This document shows, piece after piece, positions 26,670 through 34,288 of a stretch of DNA of 64,000 bases. A model generated the notes under the pieces. The model was not told the origin of the DNA, ran no database searches, and saw nothing but the letters and a program-made list of their open reading frames with translations. This stretch comes from Bacillus mycoides (lineage in GTDB: Bacteria; Bacillota; Bacilli; Bacillales; Bacillaceae_G), in assembly GCF_001757995.1 (NCBI RefSeq), contig NZ_LXLV01000023.1:186001-250000 (forward strand), in the 5' to 3' direction. Position 1 is the first letter of the stretch. Every line of letters begins with the position of its first letter. Both the position numbers and the translations under genes were made by a program.

Positions 26670-26722
26670 ACAAAGAAGGGACATCTATTCTGTAATGGAG
26701 TGGATGTCCCTTCTTTATTTTT
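26670..26722 (+). terminator. Terminator after the SDR gene
   Basis: AAAGAAGGGACATC and GATGTCCCTTCTTT form a long stem and are followed by ATTTTTG. Confidence 0.88.
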
Positions 26723-27038
26723 GTGTATGAAACAGAATTTTCGGTATAATTAAATGTGAATGGTAGAAAAGTATTAAAAACTTTAAGGGGATGGTATTTA
26801 CATGAGTACGATTGAGAAATGGACGGCTGTGGATCAATATATGAGTGCCGTATTAATACCGAAAGATTCTACATTAGAAGAAGTTCTTCTAGCAAATGCT
26901 GCAGCTAATTTGCCGGCACATGATGTATCGTCAACTCAAGGGAAGTTTTTACAACTATTAGTACAAATTCAAGAAGGAAACAACAGTAAGTGAAAACACA
27001 GACAAATATGTATATCTATATTAAAATATAAATATTAA

Positions 27039-27607
27039 ATGATATATATATCGAAAGAGTTTTCAGAGATGATTAATGTGTCTGTTAAGACATTAAAAAG
27101 ATGGGATAATCAAGGTGCTTTAATTGCTTACCGAAACCCAAAGAGAAGAAGATACTATACAGAAGGACTGTATAGAGAATATATGGAAAATAAAGTAGGT
27201 AAAACAGTTATTTACACAAGAGTATCAAACCAAGGACAAAAAGATAAATTAGAGAATCAGATTGAGTTTTTGAAAACATTCGCAAATGCATGAGGGATGA
27301 TAGTAGATGAAGTTATCAGAGATAGTGGTAGTGGATTAAACTACAAAAGAAACAAGAGGAATAAATTGCTTGCTGACTGCATGGAGAGAAATGTTTCAAC
27401 CATCATCATCGCACACAAAGATAGGTTTGTTCGTTTTGGTTACGACTGGTTTGAGAGATTCCTTCATAAGATGGGAGTCGAAGTTATCATTGTTACTAAT
27501 GAAAAGTTGTCCCTACAAGAAGAACTTGCTCAGTATTTTATATCTATCATTCATGCTATAGATTGAGGAAATACAAAGAGAAAATGTCGGAGGATGAAGA
27601 GATATGA
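27039..27607 (+). pseudogene. tnpA: IS607-type serine recombinase TnpA, nonsense- and frameshift-broken
   Basis: The N-terminal part reads FSEMINVSVKTLKRWDNQGALIAYRNPKRRRYYTEG (MerR-type HTH) and TVIYTRVSN (catalytic Ser63 region). It hits TGA at 27291-27293 and continues in frame with GMIVDEVIRDSGSGLNYKR...HKDRFVRFGYDWFERF. It stops again at 27564-27566; the natural C-terminus RLRKYKEKMSEDEEI lies in another frame after an apparent small deletion. The family needs this whole domain, so the recombinase is almost certainly inactive. The restored C-terminal frame ends with an ATGA overlap with tnpB. Confidence 0.88.
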
Positions 27608-28761
27608 AAAAAGCCTATCTAATAGAGATTAAGCCGACAAATGAACAAATAACCAAGATTAATCAAACGATTGGAGTGTGCAGGTATGTTTACAATCTAT
27701 ACCTATCTAAAAACAAAGAGATATATGAATCCGAGGGGAAATTTCTTAGTGGCTATGACTTTTCTAAATGGCTAAACAACATTCATACGAAAGAGTGCGA
27801 CCAGTGGATAAAAGAAGTATCAAGTAAAGCCGTAAAACAAGCGATTATGAACGGTGATAAAGCTTTTAAGCGATTTTTTAAGGGTTTATCTAAGTTTCCA
27901 CGCTACAAGAAAAAGAAAAATGAAGATGTAAAATGTTATTTCCCTAAGAACAATAAAACAGATTGGACAGTGGAAAGACATAGAGTAAAAATCCCTACGA
28001 TTGGATGGATGAGATTAAAAGAGCATGGATATATCCCGAAAGATGCGGTTGTAAAAAGCGGAACGATATCTAAAAGAGCAGGAAGATACTTTGTATCTGT
28101 GCTTTGCGAATTGGAAGAAACAAAAGCGAAGTCAACACTTAATTCAACAGGTTTAGGGATTGATTTAGGGGTGAAAGATTTCGCTGTACGTAGCGATGGA
28201 AAAACTCACAAAAATATAAATAAAACAGGGAAAGTAAAAAAGATAGAAAAACGGTTAAGACGTGAGCAACGTTCTTTATCACGTAAATTTGAAAATATAA
28301 AAAAGAGAGGTGAACAATCAGTTACTAATAAAAGAGCGAATATAGATAAAAATATTCTTAGGGTACAAAAGTTGCACGCTCGATTAGCGAATATTCGACT
28401 AGAGTATGTAAAGTCTATTGTAACAAATGTGGTGAAAACCAAGCCAATGTTTATTACAGTGGAAGATTTGAATGTGAAAGGTATGCTGAAGAATAAACAT
28501 CTATCTAAAACAATTGCCAAGCAGTCTTTTTATGCTTTTAAAACGTGGCTTTTGACTAAATGTGAGGAATATGGAATTGAATTACGTCAAGTAGACCGGT
28601 TTTATCCATCGTCAAAGTTGTGCTCATGTTGCGGTCAAAAGAAAGTAGACTTAAAGCTATCCGACCGAGTATATGAATGTGACTGTGGAAATGTAATGGA
28701 TAGAGATTTGAACGCGTCAATCAATCTGTTACAAGCAAAAGAATATACAGTACTAACGTAA
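27604..28761 (+). CDS. tnpB: TnpB RNA-guided nuclease of an IS607-type element
   Basis: The 385-residue protein is an intact TnpB. It has an N-terminal HTH-like region, the RuvC-I aspartate in GIDLGVKDFAV (Asp187), the RuvC-II glutamate in ITVEDLNVKGM (Glu287), a zinc ribbon with CSCC (340-343) and ECDCG (358-362), and RuvC-III DRDLNAS (366-372). All catalytic residues are present. TnpB proteins cut DNA at targets specified by an omega RNA from the element's right end, next to a TAM at the left end. It overlaps tnpA by four bases. With tnpA broken, this is the only functional-looking gene of the element. Confidence 0.93.
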   Translation: MKKAYLIEIKPTNEQITKINQTIGVCRYVYNLYLSKNKEIYESEGKFLSGYDFSKWLNNIHTKECDQWIKEVSSKAVKQAIMNGDKAFKRFFKGLSKFPRYKKKKNEDVKCYFPKNNKTDWTVERHRVKIPTIGWMRLKEHGYIPKDAVVKSGTISKRAGRYFVSVLCELEETKAKSTLNSTGLGIDLGVKDFAVRSDGKTHKNINKTGKVKKIEKRLRREQRSLSRKFENIKKRGEQSVTNKRANIDKNILRVQKLHARLANIRLEYVKSIVTNVVKTKPMFITVEDLNVKGMLKNKHLSKTIAKQSFYAFKTWLLTKCEEYGIELRQVDRFYPSSKLCSCCGQKKVDLKLSDRVYECDCGNVMDRDLNASINLLQAKEYTVLT

Positions 28762-28907
28762 ATAGACTGTATATATGTACGGTGGGCTACATCGGAATTT
28801 ACGCCTGTGGAGTGTTAAATCAAACTGTAGTAGCAAGTAATTAGCGAAACAGGATACATAGAAGCAGGAATACTCTAAGAATATATATTTGTCTATATTT
28901 TTAGTAG
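28700..28907 (+). ncRNA. Candidate omega RNA scaffold at the right end of the IS607-type element
   Basis: By family precedent, the omega RNA overlaps the tnpB 3' end and runs to the element boundary. The downstream flank (28908 onward, CAGCTCGTAACATTTT of the O-methyltransferase gene) would supply the guide. The region between the tnpB stop and 28907 carries no ORF and has a structured, non-coding look. There is no direct evidence of transcription. Confidence 0.4.
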
Positions 28908-29140
28908 CAGCTCGTAACATTTTAGAAATTGGCACTCTAGGCGGATATAGTACAATATGGCTTGCAAGAGCATTGCCATCTGGAGGGCGAATTGTTACAT
29001 TAGAAGCAAGTGAAAAGCATGCTGAAATTGCACGGAGCAATATTGAATGTGCCAATTTGAATGATAGAATAGAAATACGAGTAGGATTAGCGTTAGATTC
29101 TTTACAGAAAATAGAAAACGAGAAGTATGAACCATTTGAT

Positions 29141-29298
29141 TTTATCCCGCATTAACGGGCAGTAAGACTCCCACCTCAAAGGTCGGCTGGAGCAAAGAAG
29201 TTAGGTGGGAGATCAACTGCCCGTAAACGCCCGATTGGTTCAACTAATAATCAGTGGGGATGAACAAAACCCCCCCACTGATTAAAGTTTCACTTTAT
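29141..29298 (+). repeat. bcr1-type repeat, copy 1, with TTTAT target duplication
   Basis: The 148-base element 29146-29293 is flanked by TTTAT (29141-29145 and 29294-29298). It begins CCCGCATTAACGGGCAG and ends GATTAAAGTTTCAC. Nested stems are visible: GGGCAG/CTGCCC, CTCCCACCT/AGGTGGGAG, and a terminal AATCAGTGGGG/CCCCACTGATT hairpin. It matches the cereus-group bcr1 element as I recall it. It sits inside the O-methyltransferase gene. Confidence 0.85.
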
Positions 29299-29693
29299 TT
29301 TCATAGATGCTGATAAACAAAATAATCCGGCTTATTTTGAATGGGCAATGAAACTATCACGCCCTGGCACTATAATTATTGGGGATAACGTAGTACGTGA
29401 AGGTGAAGTTATTGACAATACTAGTAGCGATCCTCGTGTACAAGGGATACGCCGATTCTATGAATTAATAGCTGCTGAGCCGCGTGTAAGTGCTACAGCG
29501 CTTCAAACTGTCGGAAGTAAAGGGTATGATGGATTTGTAATGGCAGTCGTTAAAGAATGATGTAAGGAGATAATTGGAATGAAAAAGATGTTTCAAAAAT
29601 TATAACATGTATCGTGTGTAACAAAGTTAGCCCGTGGACCTCCAACATACATAATAATATAAGTTTATATAAAAAATTGGAGGTTAGGAATAG

Positions 29694-30566
29694 ATGAGAA
29701 CTGAAAAAGAAATGCTAGACTTAATTATAAATACAGCAAAAGAGGATGAAAGAATTCGAGCAGTCATTATGAATGGGTCACGTGTGAATCCAAATGTGAA
29801 AAAAGATTGTTTCCAAGACTATGATATTATTTATGTTGTAAAAGATATACAATCTTTTACGTGTAATCATAGTTGGATTCATAGATTTGGAGAAATAATG
29901 ATTGTGCAAATGCCGGAAGAAATGTCGTTAGTTCCAGCGGATGAAGACGGGAAATTTCCGTATTTAATGCAGTTTATGGATGGAAACCGGATTGATTTAA
30001 TGCTAGTTCCAGTGGATTTAATAAATAAATTTATTGGACAGGATAGTTTAAGTAAATTGGTACTTGATAAAGATAATTGTATTGGCGAGTTTGCGCCAGC
30101 AAACGATAATGATTACATGATAAAAAAGCCTACAGAAAAAGAGTTTTTGGATTGCTGTAATGAATTTTGGTGGTGCAGTACAAATGTAGGAAAAGGATTG
30201 TGGCGCGAGGAACTTTCTTATGCGAAAGGGATGCTTGAAGGCCCTGTACGAGATATGTTGGTTGTAATGCTAGAGTGGCATATTGGTATGAAAACAGCGT
30301 TTACAGTTAATGCTGGGAAGTTTGGAAAGCATTTCGAACAATATGTTGAAAAAGATGTGTGGGAGCAGTTTAAAAGGACATTTTCAAATGCAGAATATGA
30401 AAACATTTGGGATTCATTTTTCGTAATGGGTGATTTATTTAGGAAAGTTGCGAACGAAATTGCTAACACTTATGAATATCAATATCCGCAAGATGACGAT
30501 GACAAAGTGTCGAGTTATTTAAAGCATGTAAGAAAATTACCGAAAGATAGTAAAGTAATTTATTAA
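29694..30566 (+). CDS. aadK: AadK-like aminoglycoside 6-adenylyltransferase
   Basis: The 290-residue nucleotidyltransferase has the GSR motif at 28-30 (AVIMNGSRVNPN) and the catalytic metal-binding DYD at 42-44. The C-terminal region (WWCSTNVGKGLWREELSYAKGMLEGPVRDMLVVMLEWHIGM) is that of AadK/ANT(6) enzymes, which adenylate streptomycin. In cereus-group chromosomes such genes are usually intrinsic and may give low-level or no resistance. GGAGG lies 8 bases before the ATG. It is monocistronic with a terminator behind. Confidence 0.9.
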   Translation: MRTEKEMLDLIINTAKEDERIRAVIMNGSRVNPNVKKDCFQDYDIIYVVKDIQSFTCNHSWIHRFGEIMIVQMPEEMSLVPADEDGKFPYLMQFMDGNRIDLMLVPVDLINKFIGQDSLSKLVLDKDNCIGEFAPANDNDYMIKKPTEKEFLDCCNEFWWCSTNVGKGLWREELSYAKGMLEGPVRDMLVVMLEWHIGMKTAFTVNAGKFGKHFEQYVEKDVWEQFKRTFSNAEYENIWDSFFVMGDLFRKVANEIANTYEYQYPQDDDDKVSSYLKHVRKLPKDSKVIY

Positions 30567-30577
30567 GTATATAAATC

Positions 30578-30616
30578 AGTAAGACTGTCCTAATTATGGA
30601 CAGTCTTATTTTTGTT
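30578..30616 (+). terminator. Terminator after aadK-like gene
   Basis: AAGACTGTCC and GGACAGTCTT are perfect 10-bp arms around TAATTAT, followed by ATTTTTG. Confidence 0.88.
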
Positions 30617-30683
30617 CAGGAATAAGAATTTCTCTAACAAAGTGCAGATGAATCACATATGAAATTTTAGGGAGGTTTTTATC

Positions 30684-31514
30684 ATGTATTATTTTTATTC
30701 ACCAGAAATGTTCGTTCCATTTCCTTTGGGGCTAGAACGCAATATTTCGTATGCTTATATGCCATATCATTCATTTTATTATGGAGACTATGTAAATGCG
30801 ATGCCATACGCATTACATGTTCCTCAAAATTATGAAGCCCAAATGAAAGAAGCGGATCGAGGGTCATGGACACCATTTTCATGGGTCGAAAAATATGCGT
30901 ATGCATTTTCAGGATCATACAATAAAGCAGAAGTAGCTCTTACATTTGATGATGGACCAGATTTAGTATTTACTCCAAAAATTTTAGATAAGTTAAAACA
31001 ACATAATGTGAAAGCTACATTCTTCTTGCTTGGTGAAAATGCAGAAAAGTTTCCGAATGTAGTAAAGCGTATTGCGAATGAAGGGCATGTAATTGGTAAT
31101 CATACGTATAGTCATCCGAATTTAGCGAAAGTAAATGAGGCTGAGTACCATAATCAAATTATAAAAACGGAAGAAATATTAACTCGTTTAGCTGGTTATG
31201 CGCCGAAGTTTATACGCCCACCGTACGGTGAAATACTTGAAAATCAATTGAAGTGGGCAACAGAGCAAAAATTTATGATTGTACAATGGAGTGTCGATAC
31301 AGTTGATTGGAAAGGTGTAAGTGCTGATACGATTACAAATAATGTGTTAGGGAATTCATTTCCAGGTAGTGTTATACTTCAGCATTCAACTCCAGGTGGA
31401 CATTTGCAAGGATCTGTAGATGCGCTAGACAAAATCATTCCACAGTTGAAAACGAAAGGAGCACGCTTTGTAACACTTCCAAGTATGTTCCAGACATCTA
31501 AAGAGAGAAAATAA
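30684..31514 (+). CDS. Polysaccharide deacetylase (peptidoglycan N-acetylglucosamine deacetylase, BC1960/BA1961-like)
   Basis: The 276-residue NodB-domain enzyme shows motif 1 TFDDGPD (87-93), motif 2 HTYSH (His140, His144), motif 3 RPPYG (178-182), motif 4 DTVDW and motif 5 LQH. It has a Tyr-rich N-terminal extension (residues 1-70) without a classic signal peptide. Zinc-dependent removal of acetyl groups from GlcNAc in murein protects against lysozyme. The sequence and gene order match one of two well-studied cereus-group deacetylases; the second is at 45561. GGGAGG ribosome site. Confidence 0.92.
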   Translation: MYYFYSPEMFVPFPLGLERNISYAYMPYHSFYYGDYVNAMPYALHVPQNYEAQMKEADRGSWTPFSWVEKYAYAFSGSYNKAEVALTFDDGPDLVFTPKILDKLKQHNVKATFFLLGENAEKFPNVVKRIANEGHVIGNHTYSHPNLAKVNEAEYHNQIIKTEEILTRLAGYAPKFIRPPYGEILENQLKWATEQKFMIVQWSVDTVDWKGVSADTITNNVLGNSFPGSVILQHSTPGGHLQGSVDALDKIIPQLKTKGARFVTLPSMFQTSKERK

Positions 31515-31586
31515 AAATGTTAATAATTAGGATTTGTAAGGTTGTAGAGTATAATGAAAGTATAAGTTAGGAGGTGGATATGATTG

Positions 31587-31925
31587 ATGTATGCACTAGT
31601 AAACATAGGAATGAGCATATTGATTGGTATTATATTTATACTTGCGGCACTTATACTTCAAAAAAATCCACCGACAGATATTAACGCGGCATATGGTTAT
31701 CGTACGAAACGATCTATGAAAAATAAGGAATTATGGGATGCGGGTAATAGGTATAGTGCAGAAGTGATGAAGCAAAACGGATTCATCATGATGTTAATTG
31801 GAAGTGTTATTAGTATACTGTTTAGATATCCGCATACAATGATAGCGATTATGATTGTTATGCTGTTGTTAATCATTCGCTTATTTATGCGAGTAGAGAA
31901 AAGATTGAAGACACTTGAACAATAA
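31587..31925 (+). CDS. SdpI-family membrane protein
   Basis: The 112-residue protein has three predicted transmembrane helices (about 3-24, 64-80 and 82-100) and the SdpI-domain motif YGYRTKRSMKNKELWDAGNRYSAEVM, typical of the SdpI/YhfL C-terminal family. I start it at the ATG at 31587, because GGAGGTGG lies 8 bases before. SdpI is the immunity and signalling protein for the SdpC toxin in B. subtilis, but no toxin gene is adjacent, so an immunity function is not supported here. It is followed by a terminator whose T-tract has been entered by bcr1. Confidence 0.85.
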   Translation: MYALVNIGMSILIGIIFILAALILQKNPPTDINAAYGYRTKRSMKNKELWDAGNRYSAEVMKQNGFIMMLIGSVISILFRYPHTMIAIMIVMLLLIIRLFMRVEKRLKTLEQ

Positions 31926-31931
31926 TGATAA

Positions 31932-31976
31932 ATAAAATAGGACTCCCGGGCAATATAAGCTAGGAGTCCTATTTTA
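31932..31976 (+). terminator. Terminator after SdpI-like gene, abutted by bcr1 copy 2
   Basis: AAAATAGGACTCC and GGAGTCCTATTTT pair around a 16-base loop. The TTTAT after the stem is the duplicated target of bcr1, so the repeat inserted in the terminator tail. Confidence 0.85.
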
Positions 31977-32097
31977 TCCCGCTATTTGCGGGCAGTAAGA
32001 TACCCACCTCAAAATTCGGCTGGAGCAAAGAAGTTAGGTGGGAGATCAACTGCCCGTAAACCCCGATTAGTGAGGGCTGATTAAAGTTTCACTTTAT
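31973..32097 (+). repeat. bcr1-type repeat, copy 2 (internally shortened), with TTTAT target duplication
   Basis: The 115-base element 31978-32092 lies between TTTAT copies at 31973-31977 and 32093-32097. It shares CTGGAGCAAAGAAGTTAGG, GTGGGAGATCAACTGCCCG and TGATTAAAGTTTCAC with copy 1 but lacks about 33 bases of the distal hairpin. Confidence 0.85.
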
Positions 32098-32706
32098 TTA
32101 CAAACTATTATTTTTTAGCAATTCTTTTCCTTGTTCTACAACAAATTCATAGTATTCAAGATCATACGGATAAATATCTTCAAATGTTATCGTTATCGGT
32201 TTACTGTTTAGAGCAGAAATAGTCGTTATAGATGAAATATCCCTTTTTAATAGTTGTAGAAAAGAAGTTGCATGTACTTTCATCACATCGTCTACTTCTT
32301 CACCTGGTGCAAATGGAAGTGGTTGTATTACATTGTGAAAATACATATGACAAAACTCACGATCAGTAAGATTTGAAATTTCATAATCTATTTTATAGAT
32401 TCCTTTGTATGTTAAATCAGTCGTATGAAAGGAAAGCCCCAATTCTTCTTTAATTTCACGAAGGCCGCCAAGTTGTACATCTTCATCATGCATAATGTGT
32501 CCAGCTGAAGTAATATCCCATATACCTGGAGCTTCTTTTTTATTTTTAGAGCGTAATTGGAAATATAAGAACATATCTTCATCAGCTTTTTCTACAAACC
32601 AGCAATGGAATGTTTCGTGCCAATCACCGTCACGATGCACTTCATCACGTAATTTCTTTCCAAGTGTATTTTTTTCAGAATCAAATATCGTTAACCACTC
32701 TGTCAT
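32098..32706 (-). CDS. Nudix hydrolase
   Basis: The 202-residue protein contains a full Nudix box: GHIMHDEDVQLGGLREIKEELGL matches G-x5-E-x7-REuxEExGu. The N-terminus (MTEWLTIFDSEKNTLGKKLRDEVHRDGDWHETFHCWF) resembles IPP-isomerase-like/YfcD-type Nudix proteins that handle isopentenyl or nucleoside diphosphate derivatives. The bcr1 target duplication ends exactly at the base before its TAA, so the 3' end could be slightly altered relative to relatives without the repeat. Confidence 0.9.
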   Translation of the reverse strand: MTEWLTIFDSEKNTLGKKLRDEVHRDGDWHETFHCWFVEKADEDMFLYFQLRSKNKKEAPGIWDITSAGHIMHDEDVQLGGLREIKEELGLSFHTTDLTYKGIYKIDYEISNLTDREFCHMYFHNVIQPLPFAPGEEVDDVMKVHATSFLQLLKRDISSITTISALNSKPITITFEDIYPYDLEYYEFVVEQGKELLKNNSL

Positions 32707-32787
32707 TTTAATTCCCCTTTCTGCAAATTTTATTATACAATATTTGTATTGAATTTTGGGAAAATAAAGAAAAAGGAGTGATTATTA

Positions 32788-33426
32788 TTGAAGATAGAGA
32801 GTAAGGAAATAAAATCAATAATTTCAACTGAGGAAGAATTACGACAAGTATTGGGGCAACCAAGTGAACGGGCTTTGAAAAAAGTTATTTCATCACTTGA
32901 TCATCATTGTGTAGATTTTCTGTCTAAATCTCCTTTTCTAGTATTATCTACTGCAAATAAATTAGGAGAGTGTGATGCTTCGCCGAGAGGAGACGCACCT
33001 GGATTTGTATATGTATTAAATAAAAATAAAATTATCATTCCAGAAAGGCCGGGCAATCGTCGTATAGATTCAATTTTAAATATTATTTCAAATCCGCACG
33101 TAGGGTTAATCTTTTTTATTCCTGGTCTTGGGGAGACGCTCCGAATAAACGGCCGAGCATACATTACAAACGATGAAGAAATTTTGAAAGAAATGCAGGC
33201 GAATGGACGTAATCCGTTACTTGGAATTGTTGTTGAGATAGAGGAGTGCTATATCCATTGTGCAAAAGCTTTTATACGTTCAAAAATGTGGGATCCAGAA
33301 TCGTGGTTAAATAAAAAAGAGCTACCTTCAGCAGCGAAGATGTTATTAGAGCATGCGAAAGTGAATGCTTCAGAAGAGGACGTTGCACGTTCTTTAGAAG
33401 AAAGTTATACGAAAAGATTGTATTGA
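32788..33426 (+). CDS. PPOX-type FMN-binding flavoprotein (pyridoxamine 5'-phosphate oxidase-like)
   Basis: The 212-residue protein has the split-barrel fold of the pyridoxamine 5'-phosphate oxidase family, including FLVLSTANKLGECDASPRGDAPGFVYV, the flavin-binding strand RPGNRRIDSILNII and GLIFFIPGLGETLRINGRAYI. It resembles the MSMEG_1061 subfamily. TTG at 32788 is the start, with AAAGGAG 9 bases upstream. It is likely a cytoplasmic FMN- or F420-related reductase; substrate unknown. Confidence 0.88.
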   Translation: MKIESKEIKSIISTEEELRQVLGQPSERALKKVISSLDHHCVDFLSKSPFLVLSTANKLGECDASPRGDAPGFVYVLNKNKIIIPERPGNRRIDSILNIISNPHVGLIFFIPGLGETLRINGRAYITNDEEILKEMQANGRNPLLGIVVEIEECYIHCAKAFIRSKMWDPESWLNKKELPSAAKMLLEHAKVNASEEDVARSLEESYTKRLY

Positions 33427-33610
33427 AAAATTCTTTATTGATATAGTGTTAGAAAGTGGAGATCTTCTCGATTTAAAATGGAATATTTATATATGAACCG
33501 TTGATTTACAAGTTAGTAAATTGCAAAAAAAGTAATAAGAGTAGTCATTGTAAAATGTTATTGTGAAATATAATAAAAAAGTATCTTTAAAATAGTGAGT
33601 GAAAATAGGC

Positions 33611-33639
33611 TTGCTTTTTAAAATTTTCATAACTATAAT
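33611..33639 (+). promoter_or_regulatory. SigmaA promoter of the first T-box module
   Basis: TTGCTT, 17 bases, TATAAT, sited about 18 bases before the start of T-box 1. Confidence 0.75.
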
Positions 33640-33654
33640 AAATTAACAAATAGA

Positions 33655-33918
33655 CATGAACGAAAAAGTAATGACAAGGACACGAAATCATTTTTACGGT
33701 TTACAGAGAGGGAAGCCAAGGGTGCGAGCTTCCTAACACGAGAAATGGTTTTACCACCTTTGAACTTCAATAGTGAACGAGAAATCTAGTAATTATTGAC
33801 GGTATCAGCCGTTATCTGAACTTGAGCAATCTAGAAGGAAGTAAGTCTAGGTTGGAACAAGGGTGGAACCACGAAAACACATTCGTCCCTTTCCTAGGGA
33901 TGATTGTGTTTTTTTTAT
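33655..33918 (+). promoter_or_regulatory. T-box riboswitch 1 (threonine) upstream of hom-thrC-thrB
   Basis: The leader contains the T-box itself (AGGGTGGAACCACG at 33860-33873), a Stem I with AGGGAAGCC and the S-turn element, and a terminator CATTCGTCCCTTT/AGGGATGATTGTG followed by eight T (33875-33918). Two adjacent ACC codons at 33753-33758 lie in the expected specifier region, which fits tRNA-Thr. Uncharged tRNA-Thr would stabilise the antiterminator. Module 2 at 34003 is nearly identical. Confidence 0.92.
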
Positions 33919-33958
33919 AGATTTTGAGATTGAAAATTTAAAATAATTAAAAAATATA

Positions 33959-33986
33959 TTGATTTTGTTTTTTATGCGAGTATAAT
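33959..33986 (+). promoter_or_regulatory. SigmaA promoter of the second T-box module
   Basis: TTGATT, 16 bases, TATAAT, located between the terminator of T-box 1 and T-box 2, so the second riboswitch can be transcribed independently. Confidence 0.65.
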
Positions 33987-34002
33987 GAGTTAACAAATAT
34001 AT

Positions 34003-34264
34003 ATGAACGAAAAAGTAACGATAAGGACATGAAATCATTTTTACGGTTTACAGAGAGGGAAGCCAAGGGTGTGAGCTTCCTAACACGAGAAATGGTTTTA
34101 CCACCTTTGAACTTCAATAGTGAACGAGAAATCTAGTAATTATTGACGGTATCAGCCGTTATCTGAGCTTGAGCAATCTAGAAGGAAATAAGTCTAGGTT
34201 GGAACAAGGGTGGAACCACGAAAACACATTCGTCCCTTTCCTAGGGATGAGTGTGTTTTTTTAT
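34003..34264 (+). promoter_or_regulatory. T-box riboswitch 2 (threonine), tandem near-copy
   Basis: It matches T-box 1 over nearly its entire length, with only scattered substitutions (GGTGCGAG to GGTGTGAG, GAACTTG to GAGCTTG, GGAAGTAAG to GGAAATAAG). The T-box AGGGTGGAACCACG is at about 34207-34220 and the terminator with seven-plus T ends near 34262. The two specifier regions are identical, so the pair does not separate two amino acids but sharpens the same threonine response. Confidence 0.92.
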
Positions 34265-34288
34265 TACTTTGAAAGGAGGTGCTGTAAC

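Larger units (their letters stand above)
26974..28907 (+). mobile_element. IS607-type insertion sequence (degenerate tnpA, open tnpB)
   Basis: The element of about 1.93 kb is bounded by the two halves of the O-methyltransferase gene. There is no target-site duplication, as is usual for serine-recombinase transposons. Subterminal inverted repeats are visible: AGACAAATATGTAT at 27000-27013 and ATATATATTTGTCT at 28881-28894 (13 of 14). The exact boundaries could shift by a few bases because the joint base G is shared. It encodes a MerR-HTH serine recombinase remnant and a TnpB nuclease. Confidence 0.85.
26802..29560 (+). pseudogene. Class I SAM-dependent O-methyltransferase split by an IS607-type element and a bcr1 repeat
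   Basis: Three segments, 26802-26973, 28908-29145 and 29299-29560, add up to 672 bases (223 codons plus stop) in one frame. They encode IEKWTAVDQYMSAVLIPKD, then ARNILEIGTLGGYSTIWLARAL (SAM-binding motif I), then PFDF-IFIDADKQNNPAYFEWA and the C-terminal TVGSKGYDGFVMAVVKE. This is the catechol-O-methyltransferase-like AdoMet family 3. The first interruption is the IS element after LVQIQ; the second is bcr1 exactly after PFDF. Apart from these two insertions no stop or frameshift is seen, which suggests recent inactivation. The start has AAGGGG upstream. Confidence 0.92.

Noticed and set aside
31587-31925. SdpI-like gene as part of a toxin-immunity pair
   Set aside because: No SdpC-like toxin or SdpR-like repressor lies next to it; SdpI-domain proteins are widespread without toxins.
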